NCBI RefSeq assembly: GCF_009789555.1
Contig: NZ_CP046902.1
Coordinates: forward strand, 360,001 to 424,000
Reading direction: 5' to 3'
Length of the DNA stretch: 64,000 nt
From: Stutzerimonas stutzeri
Lineage (GTDB): Bacteria; Pseudomonadota; Gammaproteobacteria; Pseudomonadales; Pseudomonadaceae
Shown here in pieces: positions 37,919 to 46,649 of the stretch (positions are counted from its first letter, which is position 1; the number at the start of each line of letters is the position of its first letter). A program made the translations under genes and the position numbers. A model generated the notes under the pieces. That model searched no databases and had not been told where the DNA came from. It saw only the letters and a list, made by a program, of their open reading frames with translations.

Positions 37919-38320
37919 ATGAACGAATACGAACAGGAAGACCCAATCCCGCAGGGCGATCTGGCCCTGCAGCTGACAGCCCTGCCGCGCGAAACCAACG
38001 GCTTCGGCGACATCTTCGGTGGTTGGCTGGTCTCCCAGATGGACCTGGCCGGAACCGCCATGGCCAGCCGCGTCGCTGCCGGCCGGGTGGCAACGGTGTC
38101 GATCGACCGCATGGCCTTCATGGTGCCGGTGGCGGTGGGCGCTCAGTTGTCCTTCTATACCCAGACGCTGGAAGTCGGACGCAGCTCGATTCGCATGCTG
38201 GTCGAAGTCTGGAGCGACGACCCGCTGTCCAGCGAATGGCGCAAGGTCACCGAGGCGGTATTCGTCTTTGTCGCCATCGACGGCAGCGGCCGCACCCGTC
38301 CGGTCACGCCTCGACGCTGA
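37919..38320 (+). CDS. Acyl-CoA thioesterase, YciA/hotdog family
   Basis: 133 residues from the ATG at 37919. Longer in-frame starts to 37817 would run through the promoter region and are rejected. A single hotdog domain carries the helix motif ETNGFGDIFGGWLVSQMDLAG (split around GDIFGG), in which the Asp and neighbouring residues of the catalytic helix are conserved. Then come VATVSIDRMAFMVPV and a strand FYTQTLEVGRSSI. YciA-type enzymes hydrolyse a broad range of acyl-CoAs in the cytoplasm. It is divergent from pstS; the Pho box there points toward pstS. A TATACT hexamer at 37847-37852 is a possible -10 box. Confidence 0.9.
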   Translation: MNEYEQEDPIPQGDLALQLTALPRETNGFGDIFGGWLVSQMDLAGTAMASRVAAGRVATVSIDRMAFMVPVAVGAQLSFYTQTLEVGRSSIRMLVEVWSDDPLSSEWRKVTEAVFVFVAIDGSGRTRPVTPRR

Positions 38321-38332
38321 GCGGCGCGGGGT

Positions 38333-39535
38333 TCACGCGGCTGGCGCGGGACTCAGCGCATAGCGGTTCTTGCCGGCCTGCTTGGCGCGATAGAGCGCCG
38401 CATCGGCGGCGTGATAGAGCTGGTCGGCGGTCTGGCCCGGCTGCCACATGACGATTCCGATGCTGGTCGTGACGTAACGGCCCTGGACCGGTGCCGGATG
38501 CGGCACGGCGCGCTCGGCGAGCGCCGAGAGGATTTGCCGGGCAATGGTTTGCGCGGCCTGTGCATCGCAGTCGAACAGCAGTAACGCAAACTCCTCGCCG
38601 CCCACCCGCGCCGCCAGGTCCATCGGCCGCCGCGAAAAACGCCCCAGCACCTCGCCGAAGACTCGGATCAGCGCATCGCCGGCCGGGTGCCCGAGGCTGT
38701 CGTTGTAAGCCTTGAAGTTGTCCAGATCGAGCAGCAGCAGCGTCAGCGGTTGACCGTCACGACGCGCCTGCAAAAGCGTCTGCTTCAACGCGGTGTCGAA
38801 ACTGCGACGGTTGGCCAGGCCGGTCAGCGAATCATGCTGCGCGACCCAGCCAAGCAACTGGCGCACCAGGAACTGCTCACGCTGCGAATACTCATGAACG
38901 TACCGGCTGATCGCACCGATGATCAGCAGCAACAGGTAATAGCTGACCGAAATCCAGTGCACCTGCATTTCGCTGGGCGAGAGGATGATCGCGGCGATCA
39001 GGATATCGAACAGCACGATCGAGGCCGCACTGAGCAAGGCGCGCCAGAAGGTGATACCGAGAAAAAAGAACGAGCAGACGATCAACAGCCCGGCGCCATA
39101 CCGGAACGCCAGGTCCGGTTGCGTCATTTCGTACTGGATGTCGATACGCGCGGCAACGGTGCCGACCATCACCAGCAGCAGCGGGAACAGTCGGTTGGAA
39201 ATCATCCGCACCCGCTTGTGAAACACCGTCATGGCCAGAATGGCGATACCCGGCACCATCTGCAGCAGGCGCAACAACGTCAGTTCGTGCAGCCACTGGG
39301 GATCGGAATGGACGAACAGCCGTTGCTCTACATAGAAATAGCCACCCACCACCATCAACAGCAGACAGGCGCCCAGCGCTTGCGACAGACGTGCCTGGTA
39401 TCCCAGATAGCGACGGAATTCACGCTCCAGCTCGGGCACGAACACCAGACCGCGGAAACCGCCGAGCAGTTGCTTGCCACAGGGCGTGTCCCGGAAATCC
39501 TCGGCGGACTGTAGTTCTAGGGTGTGCATTGGCAT
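38333..39535 (-). CDS. Membrane diguanylate cyclase (GGDEF)
   Basis: 400 residues. Six hydrophobic helices lie between about 50 and 210, followed by a GGDEF domain (about 230-395). The active loop is GGEEF at 312-316. An inhibitory I-site RPMD (303-306) stands five residues before it, so the enzyme should make c-di-GMP from GTP and be product-inhibited. The N-terminal sensor is unrecognised. The start codon lies exactly 22 bp after a 19-bp element that also stands 22 bp before the TackOD1 polymer operon, which suggests co-regulation. The ribosome-binding site is weak, and a second ATG two codons later is possible. Confidence 0.9.
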   Translation of the reverse strand: MPMHTLELQSAEDFRDTPCGKQLLGGFRGLVFVPELEREFRRYLGYQARLSQALGACLLLMVVGGYFYVEQRLFVHSDPQWLHELTLLRLLQMVPGIAILAMTVFHKRVRMISNRLFPLLLVMVGTVAARIDIQYEMTQPDLAFRYGAGLLIVCSFFFLGITFWRALLSAASIVLFDILIAAIILSPSEMQVHWISVSYYLLLLIIGAISRYVHEYSQREQFLVRQLLGWVAQHDSLTGLANRRSFDTALKQTLLQARRDGQPLTLLLLDLDNFKAYNDSLGHPAGDALIRVFGEVLGRFSRRPMDLAARVGGEEFALLLFDCDAQAAQTIARQILSALAERAVPHPAPVQGRYVTTSIGIVMWQPGQTADQLYHAADAALYRAKQAGKNRYALSPAPAA

Positions 39536-39557
39536 CGCTCATGTGCAGGCGCTCCAA

Positions 39558-39576
39558 TGATATCACTTAGACATCA
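39558..39576 (-). promoter_or_regulatory. Shared 19-bp element upstream of the diguanylate cyclase gene
   Basis: On the coding strand it reads TGATGTC-TAAG-TGATATCA and ends 22 bp before the ATG at 39535. All 15 non-spacer bases are identical to the element at 4946-4964, which stands at the same distance from its own start codon. It may be an operator with an 11-base direct repeat, or a promoter part. I found no third full copy in the window. Confidence 0.55.
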
Positions 39577-39701
39577 CTCCACCCGTTTTCCCGATGAACG
39601 CGTGCCAGCACCGTTTCGTGGCGCTCGGATGCGCCGTCCGGGTTGCGAGGACCGGCGCAACGCTCCACTATCTGGGCACCTGGACTGTTGGATGTTCTCG
39701 C

Positions 39702-40616
39702 GTGACCACCCTCCTGCTCGCCCTCTGGCCATTGTTCGCCCTGATCGTTGCCGGCTATTTTTTGCGCTTGCGTGAGTTTCCCAGCGAGGCCTTCTGGCCG
39801 GGCGCGGAGCGGATCAACTATTTCGTGCTGTTTCCGGCGCTGCTGTTCAGCAGCCTGGCCACCGCGCCGTTGGGCAATCCCGCGCTGCCACGCCTGGCCG
39901 CTGCGGTCATGCTCGGGCTTGGCCTGGCGTGGGCAGGATTGCTGCTGGTCAAGCGTGTACGCGGCTGGCCGGCCGCTCGCTTCGGGGCGTTCGCCCAGGG
40001 CGCGCTGCGCTTCAATACCTACCTGGGACTCGCCGCGGTCGGCAGTCTGTTCGGCAAGGAAGGCCTGGCGCTGGCGGCGCTGATGCTGGCGCTTATGGTA
40101 CCTGCGGTAAACGTGATGTCGGTCTGGGCGCTGACTGCCGAGCGCGGTGTCAGCGTACGTTCGCTGCTATTGCCGATCGTGAAGAACCCGCTGATTCTCG
40201 CCTGCCTGGCCGGCGCCCTGGTGAACCTCTCAGGCCTCGGTTTACCCGGCGGCACTGACCGCCTGCTGGGCCTGCTCGCCGCCGCGAGCCTGCCGCTGGG
40301 TTTGCTCTGTGTCGGGGCCGCGCTCAAGCCGCGGGAACTCGGCGGTGAGATTCCCGCGCTCGGCTGGAACAGCGCAATTCGCCTTCTGGTGGTGCCGTTG
40401 CTCGCCTTCGCAGTGGCTCGGGTCGTCGATCTGCCCGCCATGGAATCGACCATCCTGGTGCTGTTTTTCGCCCTGCCCACGGCGCCAACCGCCTACGTCC
40501 TGACCCGCCAGCTCGGTGGCGACAGCCATCTGATGGCCGGCATCATCACCCTGCAAACGCTGCTCGCCGCGGCCAGCCTGCCACTGGTACTGACCCTGAT
40601 GAATGGCCAGGCCTAG
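39702..40616 (+). CDS. AEC-family permease
   Basis: 304 residues from a GTG at 39702 (MTTLLLALWPLFALIVAGYFLR), which puts the first membrane helix directly at the N-terminus as in the family. An ATG at 39594 would add 36 hydrophilic residues. About ten hydrophobic segments are arranged as two groups of five, with the conserved INYFVLFPALLFSSLA and the late LFFALPTAPTAYVLTRQLGGD blocks of the auxin-efflux-carrier fold. Relatives export or import small organic acids, auxin or amino acids; the substrate here is unknown. Its stop overlaps the stop of the convergent small membrane protein gene by 4 bp. Confidence 0.85.
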   Translation: MTTLLLALWPLFALIVAGYFLRLREFPSEAFWPGAERINYFVLFPALLFSSLATAPLGNPALPRLAAAVMLGLGLAWAGLLLVKRVRGWPAARFGAFAQGALRFNTYLGLAAVGSLFGKEGLALAALMLALMVPAVNVMSVWALTAERGVSVRSLLLPIVKNPLILACLAGALVNLSGLGLPGGTDRLLGLLAAASLPLGLLCVGAALKPRELGGEIPALGWNSAIRLLVVPLLAFAVARVVDLPAMESTILVLFFALPTAPTAYVLTRQLGGDSHLMAGIITLQTLLAAASLPLVLTLMNGQA

Positions 40617-41065
40617 CGAGCCACCTGGCTGCGCAGCAGGCGCAGCAGCACCAGTGCCACGCCGAGCCCGATCGCCAGCAGTGCCATCAGCGGACCGATG
40701 TAGCCGAGCAGCTCCTGCAGCCAGACCAGCAGCTTGAGGATGAACGAGTCGCCCAGGCCAACGGACGCATCGGGCCCGATCACATACGCGCCCCGCTCCC
40801 ACACCTGGTAGGCGGATTTCAACGGAACAAGGGCCAACGGCAGCAGGATCAGGCATACCCAGTATCCGCAGCGCCGACGCGGTCCGAGCAAGCCCCATGG
40901 CTGAAAGGCGGCGCGAATCAATTCAAAGAAGCAGAATGCGTAATAGCCCACCAACAGCAGGAAGACACCGCTGGCAAGCGAAGGCGTCAGCCAGACGCTG
41001 TGGATTGCAGCGCCCGCCAGCAGCAAGCTGAACACACCCCAGGTAACGAAGAAGAGTTTTTTCAT
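40613..41065 (-). CDS. Small membrane protein of unknown function
   Basis: 150 residues with four hydrophobic segments (about 5-25, 28-52, 65-85 and 115-145). A KSAYQVWERGAYVIGPDAS loop lies on the non-cytoplasmic side by charge distribution. I do not recognise a family. The ATG follows GGGACAAC. Its last 4 bp overlap the 3' end of the convergent AEC permease gene. The recD stop is 120 bp beyond its start, on the same strand, so the two might share transcripts. Confidence 0.6.
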   Translation of the reverse strand: MKKLFFVTWGVFSLLLAGAAIHSVWLTPSLASGVFLLLVGYYAFCFFELIRAAFQPWGLLGPRRRCGYWVCLILLPLALVPLKSAYQVWERGAYVIGPDASVGLGDSFILKLLVWLQELLGYIGPLMALLAIGLGVALVLLRLLRSQVAR

Positions 41066-41185
41066 CGGTTGTCCCGATTGTCTTGTTTTTGGCAGAGGCG
41101 CATCGGAACAGATTTCAACCGCTCATACGCACAACCGCTTCACGGAAATGCGCAGTGCGTGTGGCTGACAACCGCAATCGAGCCA

Positions 41186-43036
41186 TCAGAACAGGCTTAA
41201 CTGATCACCTGGCGGCTCGGGGGATTTCGCAGGGCCCGGGGCTCGCTCGACCATCGCCGACACCCGATCCGTTACGGCCAGGCGCTCGGCCAGCCCCGCC
41301 GCCCGCTCGGCCCGGGTCGTCACCGCGTCGGCCAGACGCGCCGGCAGCGCCCAGATCTCGACCTTTCGCTTGGCACGGGTGATACCGGTATAGAACATCG
41401 CACGGGTCAACAACGGGCTCGGCTGCTCGGGCAATGCCAGCAACACTTCGGCGAACTCCGAGCCCTGGCTCTTGTGCACGGTCATGGCGAAGGCGCTGTC
41501 ATGGCTCGGCAGACGCGCCGGAGCGAAGCCGCGATAGCCTTCGTCACCCTCGAAGAACACCCGCAGGCCCTGCGCGGTTTTCAGGCACAGTCCGATATCG
41601 CCATTGAACAGGCCCAATGCGTAGTCGTTCTGCCGCACCATCACCGCGCGACCGGGATACCAGCGCTCGCGGGCAGGCACGGCGAGGCGGCGCTTGAGAC
41701 GTGCCTCCAGTGCTTCGTTGATGCCGGTGACGCCAAAGGCGCCTTCACGCTGAGCCGTCAGCGCACGGAACCCATTGAAGGCGCCAAACGCCGCTGCCGG
41801 GTCGGCCTGCCGCGCCGCCTGCAGATAGGCTGCATAACCGTGCTCCAGCCGTTCGATGAGCGCGGTCGGAGCGGGAGCCGCATTCCACGCCAGGTCGGCG
41901 CGACCTTCCTGAAGCAAGGTCACCGAACCCCGGGCGTCACCGCCATTGATCCGTCGCGCCAGCTCACCGATGCCACTGTCCCCCGCGAAGCGATGACTGT
42001 GAGTGAGCAGCACCACCGCATCGCCTAGTCGGGAACGCGGCGTTTGCGTCGCTACGCGCTGGCCGGTGATGCGCTGCAGATCGCTCGCGGCCTGCTCATC
42101 GAAACCCCGTCCCTCGCACAGCTCGGCAAAGACCGCGCCGGCTTCCACCGCCGCAAGCTGGTCCTTGTCGCCCAGCAGAATCAATCGCGCCTTGGGGGGC
42201 AATGCGGCGACCAGCTTGGCCATCAACGCCAGATCGACCATGGATGCCTCGTCCACGACCAGGACATCCAGAGGCAACGGATTGGCCGCATCGTGACGCA
42301 CCCTCGGGCTGTCGCCGCGGCTGCCGAGCAGACGGTGCAACGTTCGCGCCTCGTCCGGCAGCGCATCCTTCACCGCCTCGCTGACCGGCAGGTCGGCCTT
42401 GGCGTTGCGGATCGCTTCAGCCATGCGCGCCGCGGCCTTGCCCGTAGGCGCGGCGAGGCCGATGGCGAGCCGCGCGCCCTCAGGCTGCTCAAGCAAGGCG
42501 GCGAGCAAGCGCACCACGGTGGTCGTCTTACCGGTACCGGGGCCGCCGGAAATCACTGCCAGGCGCCGTCGTACCGCCTGCGCCGCCGCCAGCCGCTGCC
42601 AGTCAGGACTCTGCTGATTGAAGGCGAACAGGCGCGTCAGGCTTTCGCTCAGCTGCGCCTCGTCGATTACCGGCACATCGGCGGCGCGCGCCAGCAGCTG
42701 TTCGGCCAATTGCTGCTCATACGCGTGATAGCGCGCCAGATAGAGGCGGTCGCCGTCGAGGATCAGCGGCGCATAGTCGCCCGGAACGCCGATCAGTGAC
42801 GATGCCGCCAGTTGTGCGCGCCAGGTGTCGAGCGGCGGCAGGCTGAACGCGAGGTCCGGCCATGGACGCTTGCCAGCCAGGCGTGCCAGCGACAGGCAGA
42901 CGTCGCCGCTGGCCAGCGCTTCGCAGCACAGGGCGCCGGCCAGCAGCACCGCCTCGGGCGCCTGCGGCTCGAGGCGGTGCAGGCTGGCGATAAAGGCGCG
43001 TTCGAGCGGACCGAGGGGCAGTTCCAGCAGGCTCAT
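41186..43036 (-). CDS. recD: Exonuclease V alpha subunit
   Basis: 616 residues from the ATG at 43036 (MSLLELPLG), with AAGGAC ahead. The 64 extra in-frame codons to 43228 overlap recB and are rejected. It is a superfamily 1B helicase: Walker A GGPGTGKTT (about 169-177), the Q/Ia block GLAAPTGKAAARM, Walker B VLVVDEASMVDL (about 265-276), motif III ILLGDKDQL, and motifs V/VI (MTVHKSQGSEF, YTGITRAKR). It is the fast 5'-3' motor of RecBCD. The gene is last in recC-recB-recD, 67 bp after recB. Confidence 0.96.
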   Translation of the reverse strand: MSLLELPLGPLERAFIASLHRLEPQAPEAVLLAGALCCEALASGDVCLSLARLAGKRPWPDLAFSLPPLDTWRAQLAASSLIGVPGDYAPLILDGDRLYLARYHAYEQQLAEQLLARAADVPVIDEAQLSESLTRLFAFNQQSPDWQRLAAAQAVRRRLAVISGGPGTGKTTTVVRLLAALLEQPEGARLAIGLAAPTGKAAARMAEAIRNAKADLPVSEAVKDALPDEARTLHRLLGSRGDSPRVRHDAANPLPLDVLVVDEASMVDLALMAKLVAALPPKARLILLGDKDQLAAVEAGAVFAELCEGRGFDEQAASDLQRITGQRVATQTPRSRLGDAVVLLTHSHRFAGDSGIGELARRINGGDARGSVTLLQEGRADLAWNAAPAPTALIERLEHGYAAYLQAARQADPAAAFGAFNGFRALTAQREGAFGVTGINEALEARLKRRLAVPARERWYPGRAVMVRQNDYALGLFNGDIGLCLKTAQGLRVFFEGDEGYRGFAPARLPSHDSAFAMTVHKSQGSEFAEVLLALPEQPSPLLTRAMFYTGITRAKRKVEIWALPARLADAVTTRAERAAGLAERLAVTDRVSAMVERAPGPAKSPEPPGDQLSLF

Positions 43037-43103
43037 GAGCGGGTCCTTGTGCACGTCAGGGGCAGCTTGCCGGCAGTGCGTGGCGGCATGACGTAACGGC
43101 GCA

Positions 43104-46100
43104 TCAGCGGCCCTCCTCGAACAGTCGGTCCAGCGCGTCGAGCAGGCTATCGTCGGGCCGGGCGAAATAGACGCCAGCCTCGGGCATGCCTCGCAGGAAC
43201 AGGTAGAAGGCGCCGCCCAGCCGCTCATCGGTGAAATCGGCCAGGCGCTGGCGCAGGAAGCGTCGCAGGGCGACCAGATAGATCAGGTATTGCAGGTAGT
43301 AGTGTTCGCCGGCGAGCGCCTGCAACAGCCGTTCGCCGCCGTAGTAACTGGCGTCCGGGCCGAGCCAGTTGGACTTGTAATCGGCGATGTACCAGCGCCC
43401 CTCGTGCTCGAAGGTCAGGTCGATGAAGCCTTTGAGAAACCCCTTCAGGCTGTCGAATTCCAACCGCCCGGCAGCCTCGCGCAAGGGTGCGGCAAGGCCA
43501 TTGGCCGGATCGCTCAGCAGCTTGCGCAGGGGCACGACATCGAGATCCTGTATCGGGAAAGTGAAGCCCAGTTCGGGCAAGCGCCTGCTCGATTGCAGGG
43601 CCGCAAGGGTCAGGCCGCCGCCATTCAGATCGGTGTCCAGCACCCGCTGCAAATGCTGGCCGGCGATTTCTGTCCACTCCAACGGCAGTCCATGCGCCTG
43701 CAACGCCGGCTCGACCAGCGCCGCCAGCGCGCCCTTGCCACGCGCCCAGTCTTCGAGGATGGCGTGCAGGCACGTACCGGCGCGCGCGCCACGCGGGAAG
43801 GCGAAGAATCCACTTCCCGGCTCGCCGGCGTCCGGCATCGCCAGGGCGTCGCGGTCCGGCGCTTCCATGTGCATACCCGCTGCCAGGCCGGAGAAACTGC
43901 CGATACGCCAGGCGCTGTGCAGGCTGCGGTTGAGCGACGACAACTGCTGCGGGGGCAACGCACGTCCCTGACCTTGCGCGCAGGCTTCACGCGGTTCGAG
44001 CGGCAGGCAGGCCATGCTGCCCGCGCTGTGTTCGACCAGACGCTCGATGGCCGTGCGCAGGCTGGCGCCATTCAGGTCGGCCAGATGATGGCCGAGTTCG
44101 GCAAGTGGCTCATCGCCGGGCAGCTCGCGTCCGTGCAGCAGCCAGGCGAGGGCACTGCTGTGCAGTCCCTCCTCCGGCAGACTGCCGTCTTTCTTGGCCT
44201 TGGGCAGATTGACCGGCCCCCAATGCAGCCAGATTCGATCACGTGCGCGAGTCAGCGCGACATAGGCCAGACGCAACTGTTCGGCGAACACTTCCTGCCG
44301 AGCACGTTCGAGGTTTTCCGCCAGTTCGGCACTGCCCAGGTCCAGCAGCGGTTGTCCGTTTTCATCGTGGCAGCGCGCGCTGTCGCGGTTCTTGCCCAGC
44401 AGCTTGCCGTCCCACAGAAAGGGACAGAACACTAGCGGGTATTCGAGTCCCTTGCTGGTGTGGATGGTAACGATCTGTACCCGCTCGGCGTCGCTTTCCA
44501 GGCGCAGCAACGCTTCCTCGCCCGCGCCTTCGCTGCCGCGCTGGGCGTTGAACCATGCGAGCAACGGCTCGAGCCCCGGACGCAGCAGGCTTTCCGCCTG
44601 CAACAGTTCGCCCAGGTGCAGCAGGTTGGTCAGCCGGCGCTCTCCATCGACCCGCGCCAGCAGCCGCTCGGCGATGCCCTGCTCATCGAGCCAGGCGCGA
44701 AATACCCGCATGAACCCCTGCTGTTGCCAGAGCTGGTGATAACGCTCGGCCGCCTCACGCTCGGCATCCCACTGCTGTTGATCGTCCTGGCAGCGGGCCA
44801 GATCGGCGGCGCTGCGGCCCAGCAACCGCGTGGCCAGGGCGTAACGCAACAACCCTTCGCGGCCAGGCTCGGCATAAGCGGCAAGTACCGCCGCCAGTTC
44901 GGTGGCCTCTTCGCTGCGCCAGACACTGTCGCGCCCCCGACGCACGCTGGGCACACCTCGGGCGGACAGCTCCTCGGCGATCATTCCTGCCTGTCGATGG
45001 TTAGCCACCAGCACGGCGATATCGCCGCCCTTGAGAGGCGTGAACTGGCCATTCATGTCGAATCCGGCACGGCCTTCGGCGGCAGCCGCCAGTTGCAGGG
45101 CAATACGCCGTGCAGTGTCGCTGGCGGCCACCTGTGCAGCTTCGCCCTTGCCCAGCGCCTCATCGTCGAGCCAGACCAGCGACAACGGCGCGGCCACCGT
45201 CTCCTCGACCAGGCGCAGGTTGGCCCGTGGTTTATCAGCCGCTCCCACGGGCGGGTATTGAAGGTCGTGCTGAGCGAATGGCTGCGGATGCGTGAACAGG
45301 CGATTCAGCGCGTCGATCAGCGCGGGCGTCGAGCGGTAGTTGGTCGGCAGATTGTAAGGCCGGTCGGCCTGCTGACGGGCCGTGATGTAGGTCGCCAGAT
45401 CCGCGCCCCGGAAGGCATAGATCGCCTGTTTCGGATCGCCGACAAAGCACAGCGAGGCATCGCCGCCCTTGGTATAGATGCGGTCGAAAATGGCGTACTG
45501 GATCGGGTCGGTGTCCTGGAACTCGTCGATCAGCGCCAACGGGTAAGTGGTACGCAACGAGGCCGCCAGGTCGTCGCCAACCGGCCCCTGAAGCGCCTGA
45601 ACGAGCTGATTGAGCAGGTCGTCGAAAGCCAGCAGTCGCTGCGCCGCCTTGCGCGCCGGTAGCTCGCGGTTGAGCCGTTCGAGCAGCGCGACCTGCAACG
45701 CAATCAACCGCTGCTTGCCCGCCGGCAGCGCCTCGGACACCCGCTCAGCCAGCGCATCGAGCGCGTGGGCCAACTCGCAGACCGGCGCGTCGAAGCCCTT
45801 CTTGCAAGCCTTGTGCAAGGCTCGCACGCCGAATTTCGTCACACCCTCCGGTAGATCGAACATGACCGCAGGATCGGCGAAGTAGGCATCGAGTTCGTTG
45901 TGCCAAACCTCGAACTTGATGCGCTTGTGCGTGCTCTGGTTGAGGCCTTCATGGGCAAACAACTCGGCGGTCCAGGCCGGGCCGGTCGCCTGCCACAGCG
46001 ACGCGGCGTGCCGCCAGGCGGCCTCGGTCGCGGACAGATCCGTTGGCGCCGGCAACGCCTGCGGTTCTATGCGCAGATAGGGTTTGCCCAGATGGCTGCG

Positions 46101-46649
46101 CAACCGTTGGCGCAGCCACACCGGCGTGATGCGGCTCTTGGCGAGCAGGCGTGCCCAGGCCGGATCGGCGCTGGCCAGTTCGTTACGCCAGGCGTCGGCG
46201 AGCAGCGCGTCGATGATTTCGCGGTCATCGGCGGTCAGCTCGCTGTCGAAATCGCCACCGGCCTCGAACGCCGCATCCTGCAGCGCACGCTGGCAAAAGC
46301 CGTGGATCGTGAAGATCGCCGCCTCGTCGAAGCCATGCACGGCGAGCAGCAGGCGCCGCCGAGACGCCTCGTCCGGGAAGCGGGCATGAAGGCGGTTGAG
46401 AAACGCGTCATCACTCGGCGCGCCGTCGTAGACCGCCAGGAGATCCGCCAGCCGTGCGCGGATGCGTTCGCGCAGTTCCGCCGTGGCGGCGGTGGTGTAG
46501 GTAACCACGAGGATCTGCCCCACCGACAGTTGCCGCTCCAGCAATAGCCGGGCGTAGAGCGCCGTGAGTGTCCAGGTCTTGCCGGTGCCGGCACTGGCCT
46601 CGATCAGTGAACGACCGTCGAAGGGTGAATCGAGCAGGTCGAGCTTCAT
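43104..46649 (-). CDS. recB: Exonuclease V beta subunit
   Basis: 1181 residues, full length. A UvrD-type helicase half begins with Walker A EASAGTGKTWTL (about 17-28), continues with ALIDEFQDTDPIQY (motif II, about 390-403) and DPKQAIYAFRGAD (motif III), and includes VQIVTIHTSKGLEYP and ALTRARDRI. The C-terminal nuclease of the PD-(D/E)XK type shows the motif GFIDLTFEHEGRWYIADYKSNW, in which the second Asp and the DYK triad bind metal. It unwinds and degrades DNA from double-strand ends until Chi is met. Its ATG overlaps the recC stop by 4 bp (ATGA). Confidence 0.97.
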   Translation of the reverse strand: MKLDLLDSPFDGRSLIEASAGTGKTWTLTALYARLLLERQLSVGQILVVTYTTAATAELRERIRARLADLLAVYDGAPSDDAFLNRLHARFPDEASRRRLLLAVHGFDEAAIFTIHGFCQRALQDAAFEAGGDFDSELTADDREIIDALLADAWRNELASADPAWARLLAKSRITPVWLRQRLRSHLGKPYLRIEPQALPAPTDLSATEAAWRHAASLWQATGPAWTAELFAHEGLNQSTHKRIKFEVWHNELDAYFADPAVMFDLPEGVTKFGVRALHKACKKGFDAPVCELAHALDALAERVSEALPAGKQRLIALQVALLERLNRELPARKAAQRLLAFDDLLNQLVQALQGPVGDDLAASLRTTYPLALIDEFQDTDPIQYAIFDRIYTKGGDASLCFVGDPKQAIYAFRGADLATYITARQQADRPYNLPTNYRSTPALIDALNRLFTHPQPFAQHDLQYPPVGAADKPRANLRLVEETVAAPLSLVWLDDEALGKGEAAQVAASDTARRIALQLAAAAEGRAGFDMNGQFTPLKGGDIAVLVANHRQAGMIAEELSARGVPSVRRGRDSVWRSEEATELAAVLAAYAEPGREGLLRYALATRLLGRSAADLARCQDDQQQWDAEREAAERYHQLWQQQGFMRVFRAWLDEQGIAERLLARVDGERRLTNLLHLGELLQAESLLRPGLEPLLAWFNAQRGSEGAGEEALLRLESDAERVQIVTIHTSKGLEYPLVFCPFLWDGKLLGKNRDSARCHDENGQPLLDLGSAELAENLERARQEVFAEQLRLAYVALTRARDRIWLHWGPVNLPKAKKDGSLPEEGLHSSALAWLLHGRELPGDEPLAELGHHLADLNGASLRTAIERLVEHSAGSMACLPLEPREACAQGQGRALPPQQLSSLNRSLHSAWRIGSFSGLAAGMHMEAPDRDALAMPDAGEPGSGFFAFPRGARAGTCLHAILEDWARGKGALAALVEPALQAHGLPLEWTEIAGQHLQRVLDTDLNGGGLTLAALQSSRRLPELGFTFPIQDLDVVPLRKLLSDPANGLAAPLREAAGRLEFDSLKGFLKGFIDLTFEHEGRWYIADYKSNWLGPDASYYGGERLLQALAGEHYYLQYLIYLVALRRFLRQRLADFTDERLGGAFYLFLRGMPEAGVYFARPDDSLLDALDRLFEEGR